Shown: one piece after another, positions 20,148-29,446 of the stretch
Numbering within the stretch: the first letter of the stretch is position 1
Layout: the number at the start of each line of letters is the position of its first letter
Assembly: GCF_004104055.1 (NCBI RefSeq)
Contig: NZ_QOVJ01000006.1
Location: 62,001-126,000, forward strand
Length of the DNA stretch: 64,000 bases
Reading direction: 5' to 3'
Source: Leeuwenhoekiella aestuarii
GTDB lineage: Bacteria > Bacteroidota > Bacteroidia > Flavobacteriales > Flavobacteriaceae
The notes under the pieces: generated by a model
Databases searched by the model: none
What the model was told of the DNA's origin: nothing
Seen by the model: the letters and a program-made list of their open reading frames with translations, nothing else
Made by a program: the position numbers and the translations under genes

Positions 20148-21437
20148 TTAGTACTTAATCCACTTTAAAATTTCTTTATAAGTAGGTTTTTTACCATACA
20201 TTAAAATCCCCACCCTATATATTTTTGAACCAAACCAAACGGTAAAAATAAAACTAGCTACCAGTATACTTACCGATAAAGCGAGTTGCCACCACGGTAC
20301 TCCAAAAGGAATACGCATCAACATAACAATAGGCGAGGTGAGCGGTATCATAGAAAATATTGTTGCTACAGAACCATCAGGATTCTCGATTACTGCAAAA
20401 AAGCCCACATAAATCGCCAACATTAACGGCATAATGATAGGAAGCATAAACTGTTGCGTATCGGTCTCACTATCTACCGCCGCACCTATTGCCGCATAAA
20501 TAGAGCTATACAAGAAGTATCCTCCTATAAAATAAACCAGAAAGAACCCGGCTAATTTGAGCAAGGGTAAATTGAGAATATCAAGAACGATAAGTTCTAT
20601 TTTATCAAGATCTGTAGTTGCCATATTACCCACAGGTGTATTGGGAGCTGTTGCATCTAAACCCAGATAAAGCGTCAAAAAAGTTAACAAACCTCCACCT
20701 ATAATCAACCAAATCATAAACTGCGTGATACCAGCCAATGTCGTTCCCATAATTTTACCCATCATGAGTTTAAAAGGCTTCACTGATGAAATGATTACCT
20801 CAATAATCCGATTCGTTTTTTCTTCGATTACAGAGCGCATAACCATATTACCATAAATGATGATAAACATCATCAACAAATACCCGGCACCACCCCCAAA
20901 ACCGGCTTTGATCCAGCTTGATATTTTTGAAGTCCGTTCTCCTTGAAAGTCCTCAATGTTTATTGAAACCAGGGTTTTTGCTTCATCAATTAAATCTAGA
21001 TCGACTCCGCGATCCAGCAACTTTTCATTGGTGATTTTAGTCTGAATTTGCTCCTCTATACTTTCTAAGGTAGAAATCCCCGGAGCTTCGTTTCCGAAGA
21101 AAATTACACCAGATGTATTTTTCTTTACGTTTTCAGGAATATAAAGTAATCCAAAATAGTTGTTCTTTTCAACCTCTGTTTTAGCCACTTCGAGTCCGGC
21201 AGGAGAGAGATCCAAATAATCTATACTCTCTGTATTCTCAAACTCTTTATAAAACATTGCGCTTTCATCAACCACAACAATGGTTTGTTTCCCGGCTTGA
21301 TTGAGCTGTGTCAAATAGGTAATAAGCATTATCATCCCCACTACAATCAACGGACTCAAAAAGGTCATGATTATAAATGAGCGATTACTTACCCGTGCTC
21401 TATATTCTCTTCTGATTATTAAACCTAAAGCTCCCAT
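20148..21437 (-). CDS. ABC-2 type exporter permease (NatB-like)
   Basis: A 429-residue membrane subunit with the NatB/ABC-2 layout. One TM lies near the N-terminus (residues 22-43), then a periplasmic loop of about 130 residues. Five to six TMs follow from about residue 175, including GYLLMMFIIIYGNMVMRSVIEEK with the conserved EEK turn. Its ATPase is encoded directly upstream, with a TAATG overlap of one base. NatAB-type pumps export Na+ or drugs, but this broad group also handles lipids and peptides. Confidence 0.9.
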   Translation of the reverse strand: MGALGLIIRREYRARVSNRSFIIMTFLSPLIVVGMIMLITYLTQLNQAGKQTIVVVDESAMFYKEFENTESIDYLDLSPAGLEVAKTEVEKNNYFGLLYIPENVKKNTSGVIFFGNEAPGISTLESIEEQIQTKITNEKLLDRGVDLDLIDEAKTLVSINIEDFQGERTSKISSWIKAGFGGGAGYLLMMFIIIYGNMVMRSVIEEKTNRIIEVIISSVKPFKLMMGKIMGTTLAGITQFMIWLIIGGGLLTFLTLYLGLDATAPNTPVGNMATTDLDKIELIVLDILNLPLLKLAGFFLVYFIGGYFLYSSIYAAIGAAVDSETDTQQFMLPIIMPLMLAIYVGFFAVIENPDGSVATIFSMIPLTSPIVMLMRIPFGVPWWQLALSVSILVASFIFTVWFGSKIYRVGILMYGKKPTYKEILKWIKY

Positions 21438-22393
21438 TAATTTGCGTTGATGGTTTGAATAAATATATCATTTACTGTAGGCACTACTTCAACAAAATGA
21501 TTGATAGTCCCTTTTGCTGCTAAAAAGTTCAGCAACTCGTTAGGTTTTAAATCTTCAGGAATTTTAACTTGTATTTTGAGATCATTTTCATTAATAGTTT
21601 TAAAATGAGCTTCATGCATTTCCCAATTAGAAGGAATTGAATTTAAAACTTCAGTTTGTAAAAGCTGTAAACCTGATAAACTATCGTTTGCTGTTTCTAA
21701 ACCTATTTCAAAAGTATTGGTGCGGTATGCCCGTTTGATATCTACCAAACGACCATCTAATATTTTATTGCTTTTATGCATTAGGGCAATGTGATCACAC
21801 ATTTGTTCAACAGATTCCATACGGTGTGTTGAAAAAAGTATGGTAGCTCCTTCTTCACGTAACTTAAGAATTTCGTCTTTGATCAACGATGCATTAATTG
21901 GATCAAAACCACTGAAAGGTTCATCAAAAATTAAAAGCTTAGGCCTATGAAGCACCGTAACAATAAACTGTACTTTTTGCGCCTGACCCTTAGACAATTC
22001 TTGTATTTTTTTATTCCACCAACTCATCATACCTAAACGCTCAAACCAGTAGGTACTGCGTTCTTTTGCTTCTGCTTTAGTGAGTCCTTTTAGTCTGGCT
22101 AAATAAATCACCTGCTCCCCTACTTTCATAGACTTGTAAAGGCCGCGTTCTTCTGGCATATACCCTATATTGATAATATGCTTTTGATCAAGAGGTTCCC
22201 CATCTAAAAAAACCGTGCCGGTATCTGGCATGGTAATCTGATTAATAATGCGAATCAATGTAGTTTTACCAGCCCCGTTGGGACCTAGTAATCCAAAAAT
22301 ACTTCCTTTTGGAACAGTAATAGAAAGATCATTGAGTGCGGTATAATTGCCGTATTTTTTATGAATATGGTCAGCGACTAAGAGGTCTGTCAT
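21437..22393 (-). CDS. ABC transporter ATP-binding protein (NatA-like)
   Basis: A 318-residue ATPase. Walker A is GPNGAGKT (near residue 38-45), the signature is LSKGQAQKVQF (a Q-rich form of LSGGQ), and Walker B is KLLIFDEPFSGFD, with the switch His in STHRME. About 90 C-terminal residues form a DUF4162-like domain often found in ATPases of ABC-2 exporters. It pairs with the permease that follows. It opens the five- or six-gene minus-strand run ending at PPK2. Confidence 0.94.
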   Translation of the reverse strand: MTDLLVADHIHKKYGNYTALNDLSITVPKGSIFGLLGPNGAGKTTLIRIINQITMPDTGTVFLDGEPLDQKHIINIGYMPEERGLYKSMKVGEQVIYLARLKGLTKAEAKERSTYWFERLGMMSWWNKKIQELSKGQAQKVQFIVTVLHRPKLLIFDEPFSGFDPINASLIKDEILKLREEGATILFSTHRMESVEQMCDHIALMHKSNKILDGRLVDIKRAYRTNTFEIGLETANDSLSGLQLLQTEVLNSIPSNWEMHEAHFKTINENDLKIQVKIPEDLKPNELLNFLAAKGTINHFVEVVPTVNDIFIQTINAN

Positions 22394-22590
22394 AGAATGT
22401 AAATCACCTTGAGCAAGCCCATAAGGTATTATAATGAAACAACTTTTTAATTCGAGGCAAGCCCCATAATATTTAAATCTCGATTATCGAGTAAAAATAA
22501 AAGCTAAAGATATGAAAAGCTTACAGCCTATAGGCCAGTTAAGAATTATTTAGTACCTAAACGATACGCTAAAGTCCTAAAAAACAAAAA

Positions 22591-22618
22591 CCCACCCTTA
22601 ATTTGCATCAAGGATGGG
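22591..22618 (-). terminator. Terminator downstream of dnaJ (distal)
   Basis: A 9-bp stem (22591-22599 with 22610-22618) is perfect only as minus-strand RNA, where the single mismatch becomes a G-U pair. It is followed by TTTTTGTTTTTT. Confidence 0.82.
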
Positions 22619-22642
22619 AAAAAAATTGCTATGAAAAAGAAA

Positions 22643-22671
22643 AATATCACTAACTAGTGATTAGTGATATT
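22643..22671 (-). terminator. Inverted repeat directly after dnaJ (proximal terminator or stabiliser)
   Basis: A perfect 11-bp inverted repeat (22643-22653 with 22661-22671) with a 7-base loop lies 36 bp past the dnaJ stop, with TTTTTCTTTTT following on the minus strand. It is AT-rich and weaker than the distal terminator. The two stand in tandem. Confidence 0.6.
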
Positions 22672-22707
22672 CAAATATACACTTTTTTCTTAATATCATC
22701 TTAAAAT

Positions 22708-23835
22708 CTAAGAAAACATGTCTTTAACCTTCTCGAAAAAAGACTTATCCTCTCGCTGTGGTTGTGGAGAGAAATGCTCATCATCAAGCATATTTTCAAA
22801 GAAAGTTTTTTGTTCTTTATTGAGGTTTTTAGGCGTCCACACATTCACGTGTACCAATAAATCTCCTTTACCATACCCGTTAATTGACGGAATACCTTTT
22901 CCGCGTAAACGTAATATCTTACCGCTTTGAGCTCCCTCTTCAATTTTGATTCGCACCTTACCGGTAACGGTATCGATCTCTTTACTTGTACCCAGAACTG
23001 CTTCAGGAATACTTATATATAAATCGTAATGTAAATTATCTCCTTCACGGCTTAATGTCTCATGCTGCGCTTCTTCAATCACAACGAGCAAGTCACCTGC
23101 AATACCATTATTACCTGGTGCTTCGTTACCTTTTCCGGTAACTTTTAACTGCATTCCGTCTACAACACCAGCCGGTATTTTGATAGAAACCGTTTCTTCT
23201 TCGGTCTTCATTCCTTGGGAATCCGCGTCTGCAGCTTTAGATTCTATAATCTGACCGCTACCGCCACATGCTGTACAAGGAGAAGCTGTTTGCATTCTAC
23301 CTAAAATCGTATTCGTAACTCGAGTAACTTGACCACTACCACCACAAGTTGTACAGGTTTTATAAGTTGTACCGCTTGCTTGCTTTTTACGCTTTACTTT
23401 GATCTTTTTCTCTGCACCATTGGCAATTTCTTCTAAAGTAAGTTTTACACGTATACGTAAGTTACTCCCTTTGGTTCTTCGCTGACCGCCAAAGCCGCCA
23501 CCGAAACCTCCAAAACCGCCTCCGCCGCCGCCAAAGGCGCTACCGAAAATATCACCAAACTGGCTAAAGATGTCGTCCATATTCATGCCGCCACCGCCGC
23601 CAAAGCCACCGCCTTCAAAGGCTTGATGACCGTATTGATCGTAACGCGCACGTTTATTTTCATCACCTAGTACTTCATATGCTTCTGCAGCTTTCTTAAA
23701 GAGTTCTTCAGCTTCAGAATCCCCCGGATTTTTATCTGGGTGATACTTGATCGCCTTCTTCCTATATGCCTTCTTTATCTCTGCAGCCGTTGCATTTTTG
23801 CTTAAGCCTAGTATGTCGTAATAATCTTCTTTCAT
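22708..23835 (-). CDS. dnaJ: Chaperone DnaJ, two-repeat zinc finger form
   Basis: Cytosolic Hsp40 co-chaperone of DnaK. The J domain is at residues 1-70, with HPD at 32-34. A Gly/Phe-rich linker spans about 75-118. A cysteine-rich region and C-terminal substrate-binding and dimer domains follow. Only two CxxCxGxG motifs are present (CTTCGGSG at 161-168 and CTACGGSG at 187-194) instead of the usual four. They are separated by a non-Cys stretch, so a single zinc site is expected. This form is, as I recall, usual in Flavobacteria and not a mutation. It is co-transcribed with grpE, 41 bp upstream. Confidence 0.95.
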   Translation of the reverse strand: MKEDYYDILGLSKNATAAEIKKAYRKKAIKYHPDKNPGDSEAEELFKKAAEAYEVLGDENKRARYDQYGHQAFEGGGFGGGGGMNMDDIFSQFGDIFGSAFGGGGGGFGGFGGGFGGQRRTKGSNLRIRVKLTLEEIANGAEKKIKVKRKKQASGTTYKTCTTCGGSGQVTRVTNTILGRMQTASPCTACGGSGQIIESKAADADSQGMKTEEETVSIKIPAGVVDGMQLKVTGKGNEAPGNNGIAGDLLVVIEEAQHETLSREGDNLHYDLYISIPEAVLGTSKEIDTVTGKVRIKIEEGAQSGKILRLRGKGIPSINGYGKGDLLVHVNVWTPKNLNKEQKTFFENMLDDEHFSPQPQREDKSFFEKVKDMFS

Positions 23836-23876
23836 CCCTGTCTCTGCTTCAATTTATTAGTAGTAACTCTTACTTC

Positions 23877-24443
23877 TTACTGCCCAACTACAACCTTTGG
23901 GTAGCGAATGATTTTTTCTCCTAACTGATATCCGTTCTCAACTACATCAACAATTTTGCCTTTCAAGCTATCTTTAGGAGCCGGAATCTGTGTGATTGCT
24001 TCATGTAAGTCAGCATCAAAAGCGTCACCGGTTTTTACTTCCATTTGCTTTAAACCTTTTGCCTTAAGTGTCTCTCTCAACTTATTACTGATAAGCTCTA
24101 CACCTTTTTGCAGGTTTTTGTCTTTTGCTTTTTGAATTTCTGTCATCGCTCTGTCAAAATCGTCCAGAACTGGCAGCATAGCCTGCATAACTTCCTGACC
24201 TGCGGTCTTAAACATTTCTACACGCTCTTTACTTGTGCGACGTTTATAGTTTTCAAATTCAGCAAAAAGACGTAAAAACTTATCTTTTTCCTTTTCTAAG
24301 TCAGCTTTATATTTAGCCAATTCATCTTCGCTATCTTCAATTTCAACAGCATCACTTTGTGACTCTGCATCAGCCTGTTGCACATCTTGCGCTTTATTTT
24401 CTTCGTTCTCGTGAAGGATCTCTTCTTTATTTTCTGAACTCAT
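23877..24443 (-). CDS. grpE: Nucleotide exchange factor GrpE
   Basis: About 188 residues. An acidic, Gln/Glu-rich N-terminus and a long coiled coil (about residues 45-100, ENYKRRTSKERVEMFKTA) are followed by a beta-rich wing domain with the ending GYQLGEKIIRYPKVVV. This is the classical GrpE layout. It releases ADP from DnaK. The ATG at 24443 was chosen (MSSENKEE): a longer in-frame reading from 24485 would run through the promoter at 24471-24502. It is the first gene of the grpE-dnaJ operon. Confidence 0.95.
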   Translation of the reverse strand: MSSENKEEILHENEENKAQDVQQADAESQSDAVEIEDSEDELAKYKADLEKEKDKFLRLFAEFENYKRRTSKERVEMFKTAGQEVMQAMLPVLDDFDRAMTEIQKAKDKNLQKGVELISNKLRETLKAKGLKQMEVKTGDAFDADLHEAITQIPAPKDSLKGKIVDVVENGYQLGEKIIRYPKVVVGQ

Positions 24444-24470
24444 TGTATATCTTATTTGCTTTGCAATTGG

Positions 24471-24502
24471 CAAAAGTACTGCCATTGTTGTAAAAATGTC
24501 AA
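24471..24502 (-). promoter_or_regulatory. Promoter of grpE-dnaJ
   Basis: On the minus strand TTG (24502-24500), a 21-base spacer, then TACTTTTG (24478-24471). This fits the Bacteroidota consensus TTG-N17-23-TAnnTTTG. The predicted start near 24464 gives a 21-base leader. Confidence 0.65.
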
Positions 24503-24556
24503 AATGTCACCAATATATTTTATAGTTTATTTAAGAGCAAATGTTATTGTTTCTTC

Positions 24557-24564
24557 TATTTTTG
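24557..24564 (+). promoter_or_regulatory. Candidate -7 box for the YceI gene
   Basis: TATTTTTG fits TAnnTTTG and lies 33 bp before the ATG at 24597. No well-placed -33 TTG is present. Confidence 0.4.
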
Positions 24565-24596
24565 AACTCTCAATTAACACTAAAAAAGTATTTAAA

Positions 24597-25268
24597 ATGA
24601 AAATTAAATTTTTAACGTTATTTACTATGGCTGCGCTACTTACAGCTGCAGTATCTTGTAAAAATGAAGCTAAGAATGAAACGGAAGCTGCAGATGCTGA
24701 AACTGCTGCTGAAGTAACTGCTGAAGCTTCAAAATTTATGCTTGATAAAGAAGAATCAGAAATTAGCTGGGAAGGTGCAAAACCAACTGGTACTCATACA
24801 GGTACTTTAGGTCTTGAATCTGGAGTTGTTCGCCTTGAAGATGAAATGCTTAGTGGTAGTTTCCTAATCGATATGACTTCTATAGTTGTTACAGATCTTG
24901 AAGGAGATCAAAAAGCAAGTCTTGAAGATCACCTTAAAGGAACAGTTGAAGGTAAAGAAGGTGACTTTTTTAACGTAAATAAATACCCTACTGCTGCTTT
25001 TGAAATTACTGGAGTAACAGAAAAAGATGGTAAGAAAATAATGGCTGGTAACCTTACACTTAAGGAAACTAAGAAAAACATCGAGTTCCCTGTAACTTAT
25101 GAAGTTGCTGGTAACACGTTAACTTTAAAATCTGAGCCATTTACAATAGACCGTACCGACTGGAATGTAAACTACGGTTCTAAATCGGTATTTGATAACT
25201 TAGGTGATAAATTCATCAACGATGAGATTGAATTAGAATTTACAATTGTTGCTAACCAACAAATGTAA
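24597..25268 (+). CDS. YceI-domain lipoprotein
   Basis: 223 residues from the ATG at 24597, chosen because it begins a lipoprotein signal peptide with Cys21 (LTAAVSC); the frame is open further upstream but has no signal there. An acidic Ala/Glu linker (about 22-45) leads to a YceI/lipocalin-like domain from FMLDKEESEISWEGAKPTGTH onward. The family marks SLEDHLKGTVEGKEGDFF and EPFTIDRTDWNVNYGS are visible. YceI proteins bind isoprenoid-type lipids in the periplasm; the ligand here is unknown. It is monocistronic and divergent from grpE. Confidence 0.9.
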   Translation: MKIKFLTLFTMAALLTAAVSCKNEAKNETEAADAETAAEVTAEASKFMLDKEESEISWEGAKPTGTHTGTLGLESGVVRLEDEMLSGSFLIDMTSIVVTDLEGDQKASLEDHLKGTVEGKEGDFFNVNKYPTAAFEITGVTEKDGKKIMAGNLTLKETKKNIEFPVTYEVAGNTLTLKSEPFTIDRTDWNVNYGSKSVFDNLGDKFINDEIELEFTIVANQQM

Positions 25269-25292
25269 TCTCATTCAATACTATTGAATTAT

Positions 25293-25318
25293 AAAACCGG
25301 CTCAAGGCCGGTTTTTTT
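25293..25318 (+). terminator. Terminator of the YceI gene
   Basis: A 9-bp stem (25293-25301 with 25307-25315), GC-rich at its top, has a 5-base loop and a T7 run to 25318. Confidence 0.88.
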
Positions 25319-25351
25319 ATGCATAAACTTTTACGGTTTTAAATGACCCGA

Positions 25352-26254
25352 CTAGCCTAAAAGATCTTTTAAAGCATTGTGTAAGTGTTTGTATTTAAAA
25401 CTATAAATCGTTTCGGTCTTTTCTGAACTCACTTTCTGACTTTCTAAAACTACAGCAGCCATCTCACCTAGCAAAAGCTTTAAAGCAAACTCTGGAACAT
25501 TAGGTAAGATCAAAGGCTTATCTAACAATGCAGCAACCTCTTTAGTCAACGTCTTATTGGTTACCGGATTTGGAGCTACTGCGTTATAAATCCCGTCGAG
25601 ATTCTCTTCAATAACCGTTTTAAATATTCCTGCTAAATCTTCTAAATGAACCCACGATTGCCATTGCTTACCATCTCCCAAAGGAGCGCCTACATATGCT
25701 TTTATTGGCTGTGCTAATTTTTCTAATGCACCACCATCTTTTGCCAAAACAACACCCACACGTACTTTTGCAACTTTTAGCCCCAATTCTTGGAACTGAT
25801 TTGCTGCTTTTTCCCAAGCTTCAACAACAGTTCCTAAAAATCCTTTATTATAGGTCTTAAAAGCTTCGGTATAAATACTGGTTTTTGAAGAAGGATATGC
25901 ACCTATAGCACTAGCAGAAACAAACTGTTTTACCTCGTTAGGCGTATTCTGTAACGTTTTAAAAAGAAGAGCTGCGGTATTTGTACGACTTTCTAAAATG
26001 GTTTTCTTGTAGCTATCTGTCCAGCGTTCTGCAATGCTCGCACCTGCCAAGTGAACAACGCTGGTGACACCATCTAAGCAAGCTGTATCAATCTCTCCGG
26101 TTTTGGCATTCCACACAAAACCATGATAGTTTGTTTTAGTCTCTACTTTCTCTGGACTTGTAGTTAAATAATTTACTGCAATCCCGGCATCTAATAGTTG
26201 TTTACACAATTCTTGTCCCACTAGACCTGTGGCACCTGTAATTAAAATTCGCAT
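25352..26254 (-). CDS. TIGR01777 family NAD(P)-dependent epimerase/nucleotide-sugar-type protein
   Basis: About 300 residues. The extended-SDR Rossmann motif is at the start: RILITGATGLVGQEL. The ATG at 26254 (MRILITG) was chosen over the upstream 26281. SASAIGAYP and GTVVEAWEKAA cover the catalytic region, where the usual YxxxK is replaced as is normal in this family. The C-terminal PNPVTNKTLTKEVAALLDKP and DUF1731-like end (KHLHNALKDLL) match the TIGR01777 group, related to E. coli YfcH. The substrate is unknown. Confidence 0.88.
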   Translation of the reverse strand: MRILITGATGLVGQELCKQLLDAGIAVNYLTTSPEKVETKTNYHGFVWNAKTGEIDTACLDGVTSVVHLAGASIAERWTDSYKKTILESRTNTAALLFKTLQNTPNEVKQFVSASAIGAYPSSKTSIYTEAFKTYNKGFLGTVVEAWEKAANQFQELGLKVAKVRVGVVLAKDGGALEKLAQPIKAYVGAPLGDGKQWQSWVHLEDLAGIFKTVIEENLDGIYNAVAPNPVTNKTLTKEVAALLDKPLILPNVPEFALKLLLGEMAAVVLESQKVSSEKTETIYSFKYKHLHNALKDLLG

Positions 26255-26403
26255 CGCTTGTTTTTGCACTAAGTTAGCCACTAAGCGCTTAGTGATAGCC
26301 TATTTGATAGATGTTTAACAATCCTTTAATCTATAATGCGTTATTGTACTTTAGACTTAAATATGCTTATAGTAACTTGCAGTCCTTACTAGGTTATGTA
26401 TTT

Positions 26404-28008
26404 ATGAAAAATCTGATTTTAGCAATCACTACCGGACTTTTACTGGCATTAGCCTGGCCTACTTATGGTTTTCCTTTATTACTCTTTTTCTGCTTCGTTC
26501 CGTTGCTTTGGGTAACACAGAAATCCATTTTAAAACCGGTTAAAAAATCGGGACTTAAACTTTTCGGCCTTGCCTATTTAGTCTTTTTTATATTCAATAT
26601 CATAACCACTTGGTGGCTGTATAATTCCACAGGATTTGGGATGTGTTTTGCTGTTTTGGCAAATTCCCTTTTAATGACAGTTGTATGGATGCTCTATAGA
26701 CGAGTTAGCAAGAGTCTTTCTGTAAACTTAAGTCTGGTTTTTCTCATTTCACTATGGATGCTTTTTGAGTTCATGCATCTTAACTGGGAATTTTCTTGGC
26801 CCTGGCTCAATCTGGGCAATGGTTTTGCTACGTACACCGGCTGGATTCAATGGTATGAATTCACGGGGACTTTTGGCGGAACACTTTGGGTTTGGGTTGT
26901 TAATGCTTTAATTTTTAAAGGAGTTTTGGCTTTCGCCGAAACAAAAAATCAAAGAAAGCTGTTTATAAAATTAGCAGTTGCTGCCGGAGTAATTCTTATT
27001 CCTATTGGTGCTAGTCAAATTATTTATCACAACTATACAGAAACTCAAGATCCTGTTGAAGTTGTTTTGCTTCAACCGAATATTGACCCCTATACTGAAA
27101 AATACAATACTACAAATGAGCGTATTGCAGATTTACTTTTTGAAGAAGCTTCTAAGAGTCTAACCGATTCAACAGATTTCTTAATCGCTCCCGAAACCGT
27201 ATTGGCTGAAGGTGCCGGTGTAGATATTCGCAATTTTGAATACAGTGCCGAAAAGGAAAAAGTAAAAGATTTTTTAAATACTTATCCTGACTTAAACTAC
27301 CTGGCGGGAATTCAATTTTACAGGTTGTATACCAACGAGGAAGATATTTTATCTACAACAAACTACGTTGGTAAAGACCGGATTGGGAATCCGATTTGGG
27401 CAGACTTTTTCAACTCTGCTTTTTTACTGAATCAATCAGACACCTCACAGATTTACCACAAAAGTAAATTGGTCGTTGGGGTTGAAAATTTCCCGTATCA
27501 AAGTATTTTAAAACCGATATTGGGTGATGTAATGATCGATCTGGGCGGTACGGTTTCGATGAAAACGACTCAAAAAAACAGAGTCGCATTTACAGGGATT
27601 AATGAAACTAAAGTTGCTCCTATTATTTGTTACGAGTCGGTTTACGGAGATTTTGTAACTGATTATGTTAAAGCTGGAGCAGAATTTTTAGCCATCATAA
27701 CTAATGATGCGTGGTGGGGAGACACTCAAGGTCATAAACAACACCTCAACTACGCCAGACTTCGGGCTATAGAAAACCGAAGAAGTATCGCGCGTAGCGC
27801 AAACACGGGTATTTCAGCAATAATCAATCAGAAAGGAGAAATTGAGAAAGAATTAGGGTATGGCTTACGAGGAACTTTAAAAGGCAATGTAAACAAAAAC
27901 AGCAAGCTTACCGTTTACAGCAAGCACGGGGATTATCTTGCTAAACTGGCCTTTATTCCAGCAATTGGCCTTTTAATTTTTTCATTCTTCCAAAGAAAAA
28001 AGCACTAG
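26404..28008 (+). CDS. lnt: Apolipoprotein N-acyltransferase
   Basis: Inner-membrane enzyme that adds the third acyl chain to lipoproteins. The ATG at 26404 gives 534 residues and begins directly with the first TM (KNLILAITTGLLLALAWP). The frame is open back to 26311, but that extension has no family support. Six to seven N-terminal TMs are followed by a periplasmic nitrilase domain with the triad Glu (IAPETVL), Lys (YHKSKLVVGVE) and Cys (ICYESVYGDF). A final TM lies at the C-terminus. It is divergent from the epimerase and converges on the polysaccharide locus. Confidence 0.93.
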   Translation: MKNLILAITTGLLLALAWPTYGFPLLLFFCFVPLLWVTQKSILKPVKKSGLKLFGLAYLVFFIFNIITTWWLYNSTGFGMCFAVLANSLLMTVVWMLYRRVSKSLSVNLSLVFLISLWMLFEFMHLNWEFSWPWLNLGNGFATYTGWIQWYEFTGTFGGTLWVWVVNALIFKGVLAFAETKNQRKLFIKLAVAAGVILIPIGASQIIYHNYTETQDPVEVVLLQPNIDPYTEKYNTTNERIADLLFEEASKSLTDSTDFLIAPETVLAEGAGVDIRNFEYSAEKEKVKDFLNTYPDLNYLAGIQFYRLYTNEEDILSTTNYVGKDRIGNPIWADFFNSAFLLNQSDTSQIYHKSKLVVGVENFPYQSILKPILGDVMIDLGGTVSMKTTQKNRVAFTGINETKVAPIICYESVYGDFVTDYVKAGAEFLAIITNDAWWGDTQGHKQHLNYARLRAIENRRSIARSANTGISAIINQKGEIEKELGYGLRGTLKGNVNKNSKLTVYSKHGDYLAKLAFIPAIGLLIFSFFQRKKH

Positions 28009-28023
28009 AAACTTACCTGAAAA

Positions 28024-29412
28024 CTACTGACCGCGATAGTAAATTATCGTACTTATTGTTTTTAGTAAAATATTGAGATCGAGAAACACATTACGGTGCT
28101 TAATGTAGAACAAATCGTATTGTAATTTTTCTAAGGTATCATCTACAGATTCGGCATAGCGTCCGCGCACCTGAGCCCAACCTGTTAAACCAGGCTTCAC
28201 AACGTGTCGTATTTCATAAAATGGGATCTTTTCTGAAAGCTCCTTTACAAAAACAGGACGCTCTGGACGAGGACCTATAAGGCTCATTTCCCCTTTTAAA
28301 ACATTAATACATTGTGGAATTTCATCAACACGTGTGTTTCGAAGAAACTTACCAAAAGGGGTTATGCGCGTATCCTTTTTCTGAGCCCATTGAGCTCCAC
28401 CAGATTCTGCATCAATCACCATCGTTCTAAACTTTATAATCTTAAAATGCTTTCCGTTTTGACCAACGCGTACCTGCGTATAGAACAGAGGCCCTCTATT
28501 TGCTATAAGATTTCCTAAAAGGATCAAAGGGAGTACAATAAGTGTCAAAAACAACACGAATGCCGCAAAAATTACATTAAAAAAACTACTGACAAATAAG
28601 TAAAACCGATTCTTATTACTTCGGCTAAATGGAAAATATTTATAAAAATCACGTTCTACATGCTGCACGGGGACCCGTTGCGTAATTTCTTCATAAACCT
28701 GAGTATATTCTCTAATAGGGAATCCTTGTTCTAAAAGTGTAATCAATTTATTATACAAATCAACTCCTACACCTTGTGATGGACTCGCCACAACGATTTC
28801 TGAAACAGAATAACGCTTTATGGCTTTCAGTAAATTATCAACTTCAATGGCCCTTAATCTTCGATCAAAAGAATCTGGTTTTATATTATCTGTATTTACA
28901 AAACCTATCACACGATAATTAGGATCTGCAACATGAAGGTTTTCTGCAATTAAATTGATATCAAAGCTATTTCCTACAACCAGTATTCGTTTATTGAATC
29001 GCGGTGCAGAAATAAGGTTAATATAAGTATAGCGCCACAGCAACAATCCTACAACTAAAGAACCAAAGAAAAATAAGATTTGTAAGCGGTTCTCTGGTAA
29101 CACCGGAGTAAAAAACGGCGTTAACACAAAAAACAAAACGGTCATAGAAACCGTTAATAAGACATTTTTAAGTGTAGTCTGAAATGAAGCTGCTTTCTGC
29201 AGGTCATACATCTCAAAGATTGCCGCAAAAAGTGTGTAATACAGTATGAGAATAAATACCCACTTCCAGCTATTAGGTTTAAATTTCAAATAATCAAAAT
29301 CAAAACCATTATAGACCAATGCAATCATCAAAAAGATGAATACAAGGTCAAATATACGCAGTAGTATTTTGCGCTCTGAGATTTCGAAGTGAATGTTCGG
29401 TATCCAAGACAT
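28024..29412 (-). CDS. Polyprenyl-phosphate sugar-1-phosphate transferase (initiating enzyme)
   Basis: Starts glycan synthesis by moving a sugar-1-phosphate from a UDP-sugar to undecaprenyl phosphate at the inner membrane. At 462 residues it has the WcaJ-like layout. Four N-terminal TMs come first, then a Rossmann/CoA-binding-like domain (RILVVGNSFDINLIAENL). A TM near residue 270 and the bacterial sugar-transferase catalytic domain follow, with KIIKFRTM, DEIPQCINVLKGEMSLIGPRP and KPGLTGWAQVRGRY. It is the last gene of the polysaccharide locus in transcription order. Glucose, galactose or HexNAc specificity cannot be read. Confidence 0.93.
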   Translation of the reverse strand: MSWIPNIHFEISERKILLRIFDLVFIFLMIALVYNGFDFDYLKFKPNSWKWVFILILYYTLFAAIFEMYDLQKAASFQTTLKNVLLTVSMTVLFFVLTPFFTPVLPENRLQILFFFGSLVVGLLLWRYTYINLISAPRFNKRILVVGNSFDINLIAENLHVADPNYRVIGFVNTDNIKPDSFDRRLRAIEVDNLLKAIKRYSVSEIVVASPSQGVGVDLYNKLITLLEQGFPIREYTQVYEEITQRVPVQHVERDFYKYFPFSRSNKNRFYLFVSSFFNVIFAAFVLFLTLIVLPLILLGNLIANRGPLFYTQVRVGQNGKHFKIIKFRTMVIDAESGGAQWAQKKDTRITPFGKFLRNTRVDEIPQCINVLKGEMSLIGPRPERPVFVKELSEKIPFYEIRHVVKPGLTGWAQVRGRYAESVDDTLEKLQYDLFYIKHRNVFLDLNILLKTISTIIYYRGQ

Positions 29413-29446
29413 TTAGGGCTGTTTGGGCATTCAAATATAACGTATT

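Larger units (their letters stand above)
22394..22707. other. Intergenic region between the ABC operon and dnaJ
   Basis: 314 bp without a gene. It holds the dnaJ terminators (22591-22618 and 22643-22671). It also holds a 13-base inverted repeat CTCGATTATCGAG at 22479-22491 and an imperfect direct repeat around GCAAGCCCATAA (22413 and 22456). No TAnnTTTG box facing the ABC operon was found. Either the operon uses a different promoter class, or one of these small repeats is part of its control. Confidence 0.5.

Noticed and set aside
24444-24485. Longer GrpE from 24485
   Set aside because: It would include the TACTTTTG promoter box. The usual MSSENKEE-type acidic start is at 24443.
24456-24596. 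N-terminal extension of the YceI protein from 24456
   Set aside because: The extension overlaps the grpE promoter region and lacks any family similarity. The ATG at 24597 starts a proper lipoprotein signal.
26311-26403. Lnt starting at 26311
   Set aside because: The extra 31 residues have no counterpart in Lnt and precede the standard first membrane segment at 26404.
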